Part shown: positions 10,115-17,449 of the stretch, in pieces
Layout of the letters: each line of letters starts with the position of its first letter
Position numbering within the stretch: the stretch's first letter is position 1
Source of the DNA: Thioalkalivibrio sp. ALE31
GTDB lineage: Bacteria > Pseudomonadota > Gammaproteobacteria > Ectothiorhodospirales > Ectothiorhodospiraceae
Direction: 5' to 3'
DNA length: 64,000 bases
Assembly (NCBI RefSeq): GCF_000377405.1
Contig: NZ_KB905021.1
Coordinates: 272,038 to 336,037 of the forward strand
Notes under the pieces: generated by a model
Seen by the model: only the letters and a program-made list of their open reading frames with translations
Databases searched by the model: none
Told to the model about the DNA's origin: nothing
Made by a program: the position numbers and the translations under genes

Positions 10115-10420
10115 ATGGGCTACTACCAGCGCCATATCTTCTTCTGCACCAACTGCCGCGAGGACGGCAACTGCTGCGAGGACCACGGGGCGACCGAGAT
10201 GCGCGCCTACGCCAAGACCCAGGCCAAGGCCATGGGCATCCACGGCAAGGGCCAGGTACGCGTGAACACCGCCGGTTGCCTGGATCGCTGCAACGAGGGT
10301 CCGGTCGCGGTGGTCTACCCGGAGGGCGTCTGGTACACCTACCAGGACGAGCGCGACATCGACGAGATCCTGGAAGAGCACCTCAAGAACGGACGCGTGG
10401 TCGAGCGCCTGCAGATCTGA
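10115..10420 (+). CDS. Thioredoxin-like [2Fe-2S] ferredoxin
   Basis: A 101-residue protein of the thioredoxin-fold [2Fe-2S] ferredoxin family (related to Aquifex Fd and to the NuoE C-terminal domain). The cluster ligands are Cys in FFCTNCREDGNCCEDHG and in NTAGCLDRCNEGPVAVVYPEG, spaced as in the family. The C-terminal DERDIDEILEEHLKNGRVVERL is the usual helix. Its electron partner is unknown. It sits directly upstream of the tRNA-Met gene. Confidence 0.92.
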   Translation: MGYYQRHIFFCTNCREDGNCCEDHGATEMRAYAKTQAKAMGIHGKGQVRVNTAGCLDRCNEGPVAVVYPEGVWYTYQDERDIDEILEEHLKNGRVVERLQI

Positions 10421-10443
10421 ACCCTGCCCCGTGCCCCGCTGGC

Positions 10444-10472
10444 TTGACTTTATGCGCCCGCCTCCGGAGAAT
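10444..10472 (+). promoter_or_regulatory. Sigma-70 promoter of tRNA-Met
   Basis: TTGACT at 10444-10449 and GAGAAT at 10467-10472 are separated by 17 bp, placing the transcription start about 7 nt before the mature tRNA. The -10 hexamer is imperfect but the spacing is ideal. Confidence 0.55.
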
Positions 10473-10485
10473 TCGCAGCCCGCGT

Positions 10486-10562
10486 GGCTACGTAGCTCAG
10501 CTGGTTAGAGCACATCACTCATAATGATGGGGTCCCCTGTTCGAATCAGGGCGTAGCCACCA
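10486..10562 (+). tRNA. tRNA-Met (elongator, anticodon CAT)
   Basis: A 77-nt tRNA with encoded CCA. The acceptor stem is GGCTACG with CGTAGCC, discriminator A, then CCA at 10560-10562. The D arm is AGCTCAGCTGGTTAGAGC; the anticodon stem CATCA/TGATG encloses the loop CTCATAA with CAT at 10520-10522; the T arm is CCCTGTTCGAATCAGGG. It closely resembles E. coli elongator tRNA-Met. A CAT anticodon is also used by tRNA-Ile2 and initiator tRNA, but the GGCTACG acceptor argues for elongator Met. Its 3' portion is the island attachment site. Confidence 0.96.
10516..10562 (+). repeat. Left attachment repeat (within tRNA-Met)
   Basis: The 47 bases from the anticodon stem to the CCA end are repeated exactly at 29225-29271. 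The shared block begins CACTCATAATGATGG and ends CGTAGCCACCA. Integration at the 3' part of a tRNA gene is typical of tyrosine-recombinase elements. Confidence 0.9.
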
Positions 10563-10951
10563 CCAATTCCAGTACTCAGGCCCCGCTTGGTTGTGCCCTT
10601 GGTCCCTGGGGACCACATGGGGACCAAGCGGGGACCATTTCTCGAAGTCCCCATTCTCGGTGAAGCCGCCCGGTTTCCCTTGTCCCATCAGTCGTCTTTC
10701 TGGTCAGCACTCTCTGTTGCCACGGCGTATCCCTTGCCGGGCCCATTTCCTGGTCTCGGCGTTCTACCAGGTCCTGGCTTTTTTGCGTTGTTCGGTTCCC
10801 GTGTTCGCCTCTCCAATGGAGTTGGGCGCGTTGCCTTGTCGGGTATTGCAGCGGGGCGGAATGTGAGAGGGTGAGCGCGAAAACTGCAGGGTCGATCACG
10901 CCCGGGTCGCTGGACGGGCCTTGAACGGCGCGCCTCAAGGAGACTGATGCT
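10563..10951. other. Non-coding stretch after tRNA-Met
   Basis: 389 bases with no supportable gene. Repeated GGGGACC words at 10614-10642 are noticeable, but no hairpin terminator or integrase remnant was seen. A promoter for the nfeD-qmcA pair should lie at its right end; AAGGAG before the ATG at 10952 is the ribosome-binding site. Confidence 0.5.
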
Positions 10952-11440
10952 ATGGAAGCAACCCCCTGGATTCTCTCACTGGACCCCTGGCAGTACTGGC
11001 TGGTCCTGGCCGTCACCATTCTCGTGCTGGATCTGCTCTTGTTCGGCGGCCTGATGTCCGGCGGGGGCGGGGTTACGCTGATCCTGGCCGGTGGTGCCTT
11101 CGGGGCGATCATCCCGGCCGCCTTCGGAGCCGATATGGCGGGCCAGATCCTCGGCGGGATCGCCGGCATGATCGTAATGGGGATTTTCGTCTTCTGGATC
11201 GGCAGGCGGTGGGTGCGCGGGGATGACCGCAACCTGGCCGGGCAGGACATTCGTGCCGGTCGCGAGATCCTGCAGGTCGAGGATCGCGACGGGCGACTGG
11301 GCGTGACCCTGCTCGGGGATTTCTATCCTGCGCGCCCCGAGTCGGCGGACTACGCCTTGAGCGAAGGTGAGCGCGTGCACCTCGTTCGTTTCGAAGGGGT
11401 CACGGCGATCGTGAGCCCTGAAGCACAAGACCACGCATAA
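10952..11440 (+). CDS. NfeD-like membrane protein (YbbK type)
   Basis: A 162-residue short NfeD family protein with three or four N-terminal membrane segments (residues about 17-90, including WLVLAVTILVLDLLLFGG and glycine-rich helices) and a C-terminal OB-fold domain (about 105-155: GREILQVEDRDGRLGVTLLGDFY and GERVHLVRFEGVTAIV). It lacks the ClpP-like protease domain of long NfeD proteins. Such proteins partner with the SPFH protein encoded directly downstream (18 nt gap), as YbbK does with QmcA in E. coli, and act in membrane quality control or microdomain organisation. Confidence 0.9.
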   Translation: MEATPWILSLDPWQYWLVLAVTILVLDLLLFGGLMSGGGGVTLILAGGAFGAIIPAAFGADMAGQILGGIAGMIVMGIFVFWIGRRWVRGDDRNLAGQDIRAGREILQVEDRDGRLGVTLLGDFYPARPESADYALSEGERVHLVRFEGVTAIVSPEAQDHA

Positions 11441-11458
11441 CCGCAAAGGAAGGCAACA

Positions 11459-12457
11459 ATGGAAGGACTTGTGATGTTTCTCGTGCTGGCCGTTCTGGTC
11501 GGCGTATTCCTCAGTATGGGGATCACCATGATCCCGCAGCGCCGGGCGATGGTGATCGAGCGCCTGGGCAAGTTTCACCGAGTGCTGAACCCGGGCCTGA
11601 ACCTGATCATCCCGTTCATCGATCAGCCGCGGCCGATCACCATCCTCCAGTTCAAGGGGGCGGATAAGCTGGTGCGCACCGAGACCAAGATCGACATGCG
11701 CGAGATCCTGCTCGACTTCCCGCAGCAGGCGGTGGTTACCAAGGACAACGTCGGCGTGACCATCGACGGCGTGATCTACTACCAGATCATGGATCCGCAA
11801 TCGGCATTGTACGGCGCCGAGAACCTTGTCCTCGCGATCCAGACCCTAGCCCAGACCACCCTGCGCTCGGAGATCGGCAAGATGGAGCTGGACGACATCT
11901 TCGAGAACCGCGAGACCATCAACAAGCAGATGGAGGCGGTGATGGACGAGGCCGGACAGAAGTGGGGCCTCAAGGTGAACCGGGTCGAGATCCGCGACAT
12001 CTCCATGCCGGAGGACATCGTGCAGGCGATGAACCAGCAGATGGTCGCGGAACGCACCCGTCGCGCCACCGTGCGCGAGGCCGAGGGCTACAAGGAGGCG
12101 GAAATCCGTCGCGCCGAAGGCGACCGTGATGCTGCCATCGCGCGCGCCGAGGGTGACAAGCAGGAGGCCGTGCTGCGTGCCCAGGGTGAACGCGAGGCCA
12201 TCGAACTCATCGTGGGCAGCCTGCGCGACCACCCCGAAGGCGCCAAGGCCGGCGTGAACTACCTGATCGCCCAGCGCTACATCGGCATGCTGCCGGAGCT
12301 GGCGAAGGATGGCGACCGCGTGTTCGTGCCGATGGAGGGCACCGCCCTGCTGTCGAGCCTGGGTGGCATGCGCGATCTGTTCGGGCCCGGTGCGATGGGG
12401 GCGGTGGACGCCGTTGGTGGTTCGGCCCCAACGGCGACTGGATCAGGCCAGAGCTAA
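11459..12457 (+). CDS. qmcA: SPFH/band-7 (stomatin, QmcA-like) membrane protein
   Basis: A 332-residue SPFH protein: one N-terminal membrane anchor (residues about 3-22), then the band-7 domain (MVIERLGKFHRVLNPGLNLIIPFID) and a long charged helix with AEGYKEAEIRRAEGDRDA-type repeats of about 11 residues that forms coiled coil, followed by a glycine-rich tail. Family members oligomerise at membranes; E. coli QmcA is close in length (305). The upstream NfeD gene is its usual partner. An intrinsic terminator follows. Confidence 0.93.
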   Translation: MEGLVMFLVLAVLVGVFLSMGITMIPQRRAMVIERLGKFHRVLNPGLNLIIPFIDQPRPITILQFKGADKLVRTETKIDMREILLDFPQQAVVTKDNVGVTIDGVIYYQIMDPQSALYGAENLVLAIQTLAQTTLRSEIGKMELDDIFENRETINKQMEAVMDEAGQKWGLKVNRVEIRDISMPEDIVQAMNQQMVAERTRRATVREAEGYKEAEIRRAEGDRDAAIARAEGDKQEAVLRAQGEREAIELIVGSLRDHPEGAKAGVNYLIAQRYIGMLPELAKDGDRVFVPMEGTALLSSLGGMRDLFGPGAMGAVDAVGGSAPTATGSGQS

Positions 12458-12478
12458 CCGCCCATCTCGTCCGAGAAA

Positions 12479-12512
12479 GCCCGCCCGGGTTCCGATTCGG
12501 GTGGGTTTTCTT
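12479..12512 (+). terminator. Intrinsic terminator after qmcA
   Basis: GCCCGCCCG (12479-12487) pairs with CGGGTGGGT (12498-12506) through two G-T wobbles, with a 10-nt loop, followed by TTTTCTT. It lies 22 nt past the qmcA stop codon. Confidence 0.8.
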
Positions 12513-12533
12513 GTGCCGGGTTATGATGAGGGG

Positions 12534-12599
12534 GTCTCAAAGTGCGTTTCCGGGTTGTGGTGAAGATGTCTCAAAGCGAATTTCCGGGCTCATAGTGAA
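12534..12599 (+). repeat. Two imperfect 31-32 bp direct repeats
   Basis: Copy 1 is 12534-12564 and copy 2 is 12568-12599; both start GTCTCAAAG, share TTTCCGGG in the middle and end GTGAA. Paired repeats of this kind with a GTCTCAAAG word occur at ends of some transposons (IS21-type ends carry multiple short repeats), but no transposase is present. They may be a remnant end or a regulator-binding pair for the gene at 12627. Confidence 0.45.
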
Positions 12600-12626
12600 T
12601 TTTGTGGTTGGCGGCATGGAGGCTTG

Positions 12627-12977
12627 ATGTCTACACCGATCGTTACGTTGATACAGTCGCAGCCTGGCTCACCCGAACTTGCGGCTGTTTTGGTGCGGGG
12701 AGTCATGATTGCTTACTCCGACGGAATTGAACCCGGAACTGAGGATCGTCCGGACTCCTGTGGTGCGTGCATTCTGTCCGTGAAAGAAGTCGATGCCCTG
12801 GCCCATCTCCTTGCCATGGCGTTCGGCGAGAAACCTCGCGTCGTTACACTTGAAAACGTCAATGAAAACGACACGTGGGTGGATGTGCAGGACTTCCTCT
12901 GCTGGATGGGTGTCGCAGACGCGGAAGGGGCCTTTTCGACCGATCTGGGGCAGGGGTCTGATGCGTCTCGCCACTGA
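12627..12977 (+). CDS. Hypothetical protein
   Basis: A 116-residue soluble protein that I do not recognise. It has no signal peptide or membrane segment; it is rich in acidic residues (DGIEPGTEDRPDSCGACIL, NVNENDTWVDVQDFL) with two close cysteines in SCGAC and one more in FLCW. The ATG at 12627 has GGAGG at 12619-12623, four bases upstream, which supports expression. A TTG precedes it directly. It lies alone between the qmcA terminator and the ATPase gene. Confidence 0.6.
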   Translation: MSTPIVTLIQSQPGSPELAAVLVRGVMIAYSDGIEPGTEDRPDSCGACILSVKEVDALAHLLAMAFGEKPRVVTLENVNENDTWVDVQDFLCWMGVADAEGAFSTDLGQGSDASRH

Positions 12978-13233
12978 GTAGCGGCCGGCGCTTGTGTCCT
13001 ATCGAACCGACCTGCACTTCCGGGCGGGATGGACTTGAAGCTGCGGCCTTAATCCACTTCTCCTGGCGTTGGTCAGGCAGGCACCGTTCCCTGGTCGCAC
13101 GCGAAAACGATTCGACTGTGATCTCGTGTGCTAACCCGTGTTCTCCTCGGGTTGTGCATTACACAGTGTGGGAGCAGACGTGGCGCATCGCGCGGCGCAG
13201 CGCGGTCGAACAGCGGTGCAGAGGGGGTTGGGT

Positions 13234-14529
13234 ATGGCGCACGTCATGGTTCAGGGCATCCGGTATTCGGGAAAGACCTGGATGATCCAGCGGCTTGTGC
13301 GAGCGGAGCTGGCTCGGCCGGTCGAGAAAGATGGGCCATCCCGACGAATCTACATCCTGGATTCCGACGGAGCCCACGAGGATCTGGCGGACCAGACTTT
13401 CCCGGTGGGTGGGGGTGGGCCTTGGGGCTACAACCCGTTGCAGCTTTCCGCGGAACATCCGGAGTCGACTCCGGCGGATCGAGCGGAGTTTGTGGCGCGG
13501 GCATTGAGTGTGGGTTACGGGGCGTTTCGGGCGCGTTTGGGCGCGGCTTTGCGGGCTCTGCTGCGCGAAGCCTATGCGGAAAGAGGATTGCTTCCGGATC
13601 GCCCGATTCGGGAGTCGCGTCCCCATGGGTCCGTTGCGGCTGAGGATGCGCCGACACTGGAGGGTGTGCGGCAGCTGGCATTGGCTCGGCTGCGCGCCAG
13701 CCGCGACAAGAAAGTGCGCGCTGCGGAGCAGCGTTGGGATGCGGTGGATCTTGCAGCGGTGCGCGAGATCGCCGGTGTGGACGGTGGCCCGGACCTTGCT
13801 GGAACTATGGGCATGGATCCCAATGCTATTGGGGCGTACAGCGAGTATCTCCGGAGCCTTGCAGTGGATCCCTTGCAGGGGCCGGATCATCAGGTGTTCC
13901 CGGTTTCCCTTCTGGAAGGGTTGATCGAGCAACTGGATCCTGTCTGCTCGTCATCCATGTTGGTTGGTGATTCGCCGCGGTGGGATCCTGATGCCGTAGT
14001 GCGGCGCTATGACGTGTCGGCTCTCGGGCGCCCGGAACGCGCCGTTCTGGTTCAGTGTTGCTTGCGGGATATTCTTTTGGAGGCCGAAGCGCATGCAGCG
14101 AATGACCGGCGCACGCTAGTGGTCCTGGACGGTGTTGAAGAACATCTCTATACCCGCCGGGGAGCCGTTGAGGCCATGATGCGTTTCGGGCCTGCGGTCG
14201 GCTTGGAGGTGTTGATGTCTGCCTATGACCCCCACCCCATGCTGGGCGACGAGTTGCGTGCAACGCTCGGGGCACACGTACTGCTGGGGGACTACGACCG
14301 CGAGGCGGTCGACGCCGTCTCAGCCGGACTGAATGTGCCACCGGAGTTACTTTGGTGCGTGGTCCCGCGGCGCCGGTGTGTTGTGCGCACCCGCCAGGCC
14401 GACGGCTCGGCCCGTCAGGGCAAGGTGATGATCGATGGGGTTGTGGGTGCGCTGGGCTGGGATGAGCAACCCGGGACCGCTCCAGGTCGTGAGCGAGCCG
14501 GGTGGGCTGCGGCAGTGGTTCGCAGGTAA
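13234..14529 (+). CDS. P-loop ATPase, HerA/TraD-like
   Basis: A 431-residue protein with Walker A GIRYSGKT at residues 8-15, directly at the N-terminus, and a Walker B strand TLVVLDGVEEH with Asp299. The RIYILDSDGAHEDLAD strand after Walker A and the GYNPLQL motif resemble HerA, VirD4/TraD and other FtsK-superfamily pumps. A late strand GAHVLLGDYDREAVDAV fits the end of the ATPase core. There is no membrane segment, unlike a TraD coupling protein. GAGGG at 13221-13225 supports the ATG at 13234; a longer frame starts at 13138 without a ribosome site. No nuclease or relaxase partner is adjacent, so DNA translocation for defence or mobilisation is inference. Confidence 0.7.
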   Translation: MAHVMVQGIRYSGKTWMIQRLVRAELARPVEKDGPSRRIYILDSDGAHEDLADQTFPVGGGGPWGYNPLQLSAEHPESTPADRAEFVARALSVGYGAFRARLGAALRALLREAYAERGLLPDRPIRESRPHGSVAAEDAPTLEGVRQLALARLRASRDKKVRAAEQRWDAVDLAAVREIAGVDGGPDLAGTMGMDPNAIGAYSEYLRSLAVDPLQGPDHQVFPVSLLEGLIEQLDPVCSSSMLVGDSPRWDPDAVVRRYDVSALGRPERAVLVQCCLRDILLEAEAHAANDRRTLVVLDGVEEHLYTRRGAVEAMMRFGPAVGLEVLMSAYDPHPMLGDELRATLGAHVLLGDYDREAVDAVSAGLNVPPELLWCVVPRRRCVVRTRQADGSARQGKVMIDGVVGALGWDEQPGTAPGRERAGWAAAVVRR

Positions 14530-14730
14530 CACCCGAGTCCACCGTGATCCTGTGATCGAGCATTCGCAGAACAGCCGGGGCATGTTTTTCGACGTCAACG
14601 TAGTAATCCTCGCCGATACGCCGGGCTCGCATTACTTGGACCTGTTGCAGGATTTCAGGGGCTTTTCAGGGATGCGAAGTCCGCAGTTCCCGCAGAGTGG
14701 GTGCAGTAACACGCCGGGCTGGGATCGTTG

Positions 14731-15462
14731 CTAGATGTGTCCTTTCAGAAGGCTGGCTTCGTCCAGTACTCCGTCCTTTTCGTTCCAGCGGACGACGCCT
14801 GCTTCGCCTACGCCCAGCACCTGAGTGCCGCACTCGAGCCGGCTATCGTACCGCTCGTGGTGGTGACCGTGGACGATCATCGTGGCACCCATGGTTCTGG
14901 CGATCTCGTCCAGAACCGGGAACCCGTGCCGGTGGGTCGAGGGTGCCTCGTGCGTGATGAGCAGGTCGGCGCCCAGCGTCTTTAGCTGTTCGATATCCTC
15001 TGGCCAGATCGCGGCCAGTGCATGCCGGGGCATGCCTTGTCGCCAATCCTGCGGGATGCCGGATTTCTTCTGTGAGGCCAGCACACGTTCGTACTCGATC
15101 CTCGAATTGAACTTGGCGGGCGCGGGCGGCATCCACACTTTCTTCCGGAAATGCCCCCCGAGCCCGCCGACACGAACCCCCTGGAGGGTGTGGGTGCGGC
15201 CGTCGAGATTGATGGCCCGCCCAGGAGAGCCCAGCAGGTGATCGTAGAACCGGGTCTGGTCGTAGTCGTGATTGCCGGGGATGTACGCGACTTCCATGGA
15301 GTCCGGGAGTGTCTGGATCGCGGTGTCCAAAGGCCCGGCGAGATCCAGGTCCCCTAGCAGGACCACCACCCCGGCGTCGGCATGCTCACGTGCGATATAG
15401 GCCAGGATTTCCGGAAGACGGCCATGGGGATCGCCGACAAAAAGGAAGTCTCGATTTCGCAC
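14731..15462 (-). CDS. Calcineurin-like metallophosphoesterase
   Basis: A 243-residue metallophosphoesterase with all five metal-binding blocks: VGDPHGR, LLGDLDL, IPGNHDYD, ITHEAPSTHRHG and VHGHHHERY. Such enzymes hydrolyse phosphodiesters or phosphoproteins with two metal ions. The DPHGR start and compact size recall small Ser/Thr or diadenosine phosphatases rather than Mre11. The start is GTG at 15462 with CGGAG nine bases upstream. It is convergent with the P-loop ATPase gene and not clearly linked to any other gene. The substrate is unknown. Confidence 0.85.
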   Translation of the reverse strand: MRNRDFLFVGDPHGRLPEILAYIAREHADAGVVVLLGDLDLAGPLDTAIQTLPDSMEVAYIPGNHDYDQTRFYDHLLGSPGRAINLDGRTHTLQGVRVGGLGGHFRKKVWMPPAPAKFNSRIEYERVLASQKKSGIPQDWRQGMPRHALAAIWPEDIEQLKTLGADLLITHEAPSTHRHGFPVLDEIARTMGATMIVHGHHHERYDSRLECGTQVLGVGEAGVVRWNEKDGVLDEASLLKGHI

Positions 15463-15709
15463 GCGTGGTACTCCGGGGGGTGCCGGCGGAGATTGTCGCT
15501 GATGTTGGCTTTATGGAGCCACTCCACATTGGGGTAACCGAGCCTTGCCGGTAACTTGGGGTGGGCCGCGCGTCCGGAACGTTCGCTACACGGGTCTCTG
15601 ATCGATTGACCTATCCGAAGTGGGGTGTTTATGCTCGACCGGCCACCAGCGCAGCGAGTGGCTCCAGGAAAGGATCTATTCGGTCAAACTTCGCACAAGG
15701 ACGTACACC

Positions 15710-15940
15710 ATGAAAAAACTGCTATTCGCCGCCCCGCTTGCTTTCTTCCTCGGCGCCTGCGGTGCCCCTTCGGTGGAGCATCTGATGGAAAACCCCGAGA
15801 AGCTTCAGCAGGTTACTGTCGAATGCATGGAAATGATGGCGCAGGGCAAGGACGTTGATACTGCGGCCTGCAACAACGCGGCCGAAGCGCAAAGCCGTAT
15901 GGCCGAAAATGTCATGCGGGGCCTTCTGGATCAGCTTTAA
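15710..15940 (+). CDS. EexN-family entry-exclusion lipoprotein
   Basis: A 76-residue lipoprotein: MKKLLFAAPLAFFLGAC is a type II signal peptide with lipobox LGAC. The mature region, SVEHLMENPEKLQQVTVECM followed by a short Cys-containing tail (AACNNAAEAQSR), matches the EexN pattern (a P-x-SV-x-hydrophobic start, NPE, conserved Glu-Cys). EexN proteins on IncN/IncW-type conjugative plasmids block entry of a second copy. Here it is an orphan with no type IV secretion genes. The ATG at 15710 starts the signal peptide; the frame extends 30 codons further up. Confidence 0.72.
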   Translation: MKKLLFAAPLAFFLGACGAPSVEHLMENPEKLQQVTVECMEMMAQGKDVDTAACNNAAEAQSRMAENVMRGLLDQL

Positions 15941-16109
15941 TTCCTCAAATACACCGGCGAATCGTCTGCCAAGGTGCGGTGCCCTCTGTTCCTTGCGTAC
16001 GCATCTTCCATGATTTCCGGTTTTCGGGCGCGCTGGTCATGGTTTGCCGTGGCTGTACCACCCCCTCCGAGGTCATTTGGCCTCGTCCTCTAATAACAAG
16101 GATGTATCT

Positions 16110-16358
16110 ATGCGCGATTTTCTGTTCTTTGACACGATGCTTACCCCGAAGATCATCACCATCGTCTACTGGCTATTGCTGCTTGTGGTGGTGGTGAGTG
16201 GTCTGGGCGCGATGTTCTCCGGGAGCGGGCTTATGGGCCTCCTCATTGGGCTCGCGATTCTCGTGTTCGGAGCGATTGGTGCCCGGGTCTGGTCCGAGCT
16301 TCTGATCGTGATTTTCAAGATCAACGAGAACACAAAGAAGATGGCTGACAAGGCCTGA
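16110..16358 (+). CDS. DUF4282 small membrane protein
   Basis: An 82-residue protein starting MRDFLFFDTMLTPKIITIVYW, the DUF4282 signature, with two hydrophobic stretches (about residues 14-36 and 40-60) and a RVWSELLIVIFKINENTK end typical of the family. The function of DUF4282 is unknown. AAGGAT 12-7 bases before the ATG is a ribosome-binding site. It may be cotranscribed with the EexN-like gene 169 nt upstream. Confidence 0.85.
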   Translation: MRDFLFFDTMLTPKIITIVYWLLLLVVVVSGLGAMFSGSGLMGLLIGLAILVFGAIGARVWSELLIVIFKINENTKKMADKA

Positions 16359-16773
16359 TCAGGCTTCTTGCGACGGTAGTCCCGGACCCCTCGACCCGCA
16401 TCGAAATCGTTGCGCTGGCCGAGGGATCCGGGAACCTTTGACCGGCGTCATCTGCTTAAAGCCGCTGGGCAGACTTGCCTATCCCGATCCTCGGTCACGC
16501 AGCTCTAACCTCTATGGACCGTCCGCGGTAAATGCCCTCTCGCTAGAGATCCGTGCGTGTCTGGCGTCATCTACTCTGTCGGGTTGGCACTCGCATGGCC
16601 GGTCGGTGAGTGGTGACCTGCTTTGCGATCGGTTTCTCTACCGCATTCATCGGCCTATCGAGTGAAATTGGTGCGCGCCAGTACGCGGATGTGCGCAAGG
16701 CTTCCCAAGCCCAGCTCCAGCCCCAGACCAGGCGCAGTACGATCGAGACCGGACGAAATAGGGGTGTCTTCTC
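16359..16773. other. Non-coding stretch
   Basis: 415 bases of mixed composition with no reading frame that looks like a protein and no strong hairpin. Nothing can be assigned. Confidence 0.4.
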
Positions 16774-17085
16774 GTGCGGTATAGAATCATCCGTTACCCA
16801 ACAGTTAACGAGGATGGTCTGTGCGGCAAACAGAACTGGCGCCTTCCGAATCGAGACGATCACTTCACGCTCAACGCAGCGATTTTCGGGGAAAGCCTGA
16901 GCAGCATGTCTGGAGAGTATCGTGATGCGTTGGAACTGTTCGGCCCCACGGAGTGGGGATGGAGTTCTGAGATGTCTGGGGGTGCGGGTAACGTTATGAG
17001 GATCCGCCTGCGACATCAGGTTTCTTCTCAGGCGCGACACGCTACTGATGAGTGGACGGGGGCGAGGCTCGTAGCCGACAATTAA
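16774..17085 (+). CDS. Possible hypothetical protein
   Basis: A 103-codon frame from GTG at 16774, with AGGGGT eight bases upstream. The translated start MRYRIIRYPTVNEDGLCGKQ and an ELFGPTEWGW segment look moderately protein-like, and a 12-bp hairpin follows 7 nt after the stop. There is no recognisable family. An antisense frame overlaps it (16567-17040), so coding status is uncertain. Confidence 0.3.
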   Translation: MRYRIIRYPTVNEDGLCGKQNWRLPNRDDHFTLNAAIFGESLSSMSGEYRDALELFGPTEWGWSSEMSGGAGNVMRIRLRHQVSSQARHATDEWTGARLVADN

Positions 17086-17091
17086 CGGGCA

Positions 17092-17130
17092 AAGGAGGGG
17101 TGGAGCCTACGTGTGGGGCCACCCCTTCTT
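17092..17130 (+). terminator. Hairpin after the possible gene at 16774
   Basis: AAGGAGGGGTGG (17092-17103) pairs with CCACCCCTTCTT (17119-17130) with a single G-T wobble and a 15-nt loop. A separate T-run is lacking, but the stem is strong and positioned as a terminator. Confidence 0.45.
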
Positions 17131-17380
17131 GCTGTTGGGTCGATAAATACAGACCGTTGACCATTAGTATCCCTCGAGCTCCTCTAAAAGCTCGTCAATT
17201 GCGCCAGAGATCGCTGCGCCCATTTCGTTGAGGAACTCGTTTCGGGTTATTCCATCTGTGCCTTACCCCGCATCCAACCCGTCATCGCCCACAGAAACCC
17301 GAGAATCTCCACACCTGGACCTTCGGTTAGAGCGGCGGGCCGCTTCCCTGTGCTGAAAAAGAAACTCTCGCATTGTCGCG

Positions 17381-17438
17381 TTGACCAAGAATAAGCGATC
17401 GTTTAGCGTGTCCCTTTCAGAGGAAGCGATCGCTTATT
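17381..17438 (+). promoter_or_regulatory. Promoter with twin palindromic operators of the Fic gene
   Basis: The palindrome AAGCGATCGCTT at 17424-17435 and its near copy AAGCGATCGTTT at 17393-17404 are centred 31 bp apart, about three helical turns. A TTGACC at 17381-17386 with TAGCGT at 17404-17409 (17-bp spacing) would put the first operator in the promoter spacer and the second just before the ribosome site. The two halves also allow a long hairpin (AATAAGCGATCG with CGATCGCTTATT). The regulator could be the Fic protein's own C-terminal winged helix; that is inference. Confidence 0.6.
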
Positions 17439-17449
17439 TTTGAGGACCC

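Noticed and set aside
10563-10951. Integrase remnant next to the tRNA
   Set aside because: All six frames were read by eye; none shows the R-H-R-Y tyrosine-recombinase blocks.
16567-17040. A 157-codon minus-strand frame in the island gap
   Set aside because: No ribosome site or family features; it overlaps another weak frame, and neither strand is convincing.
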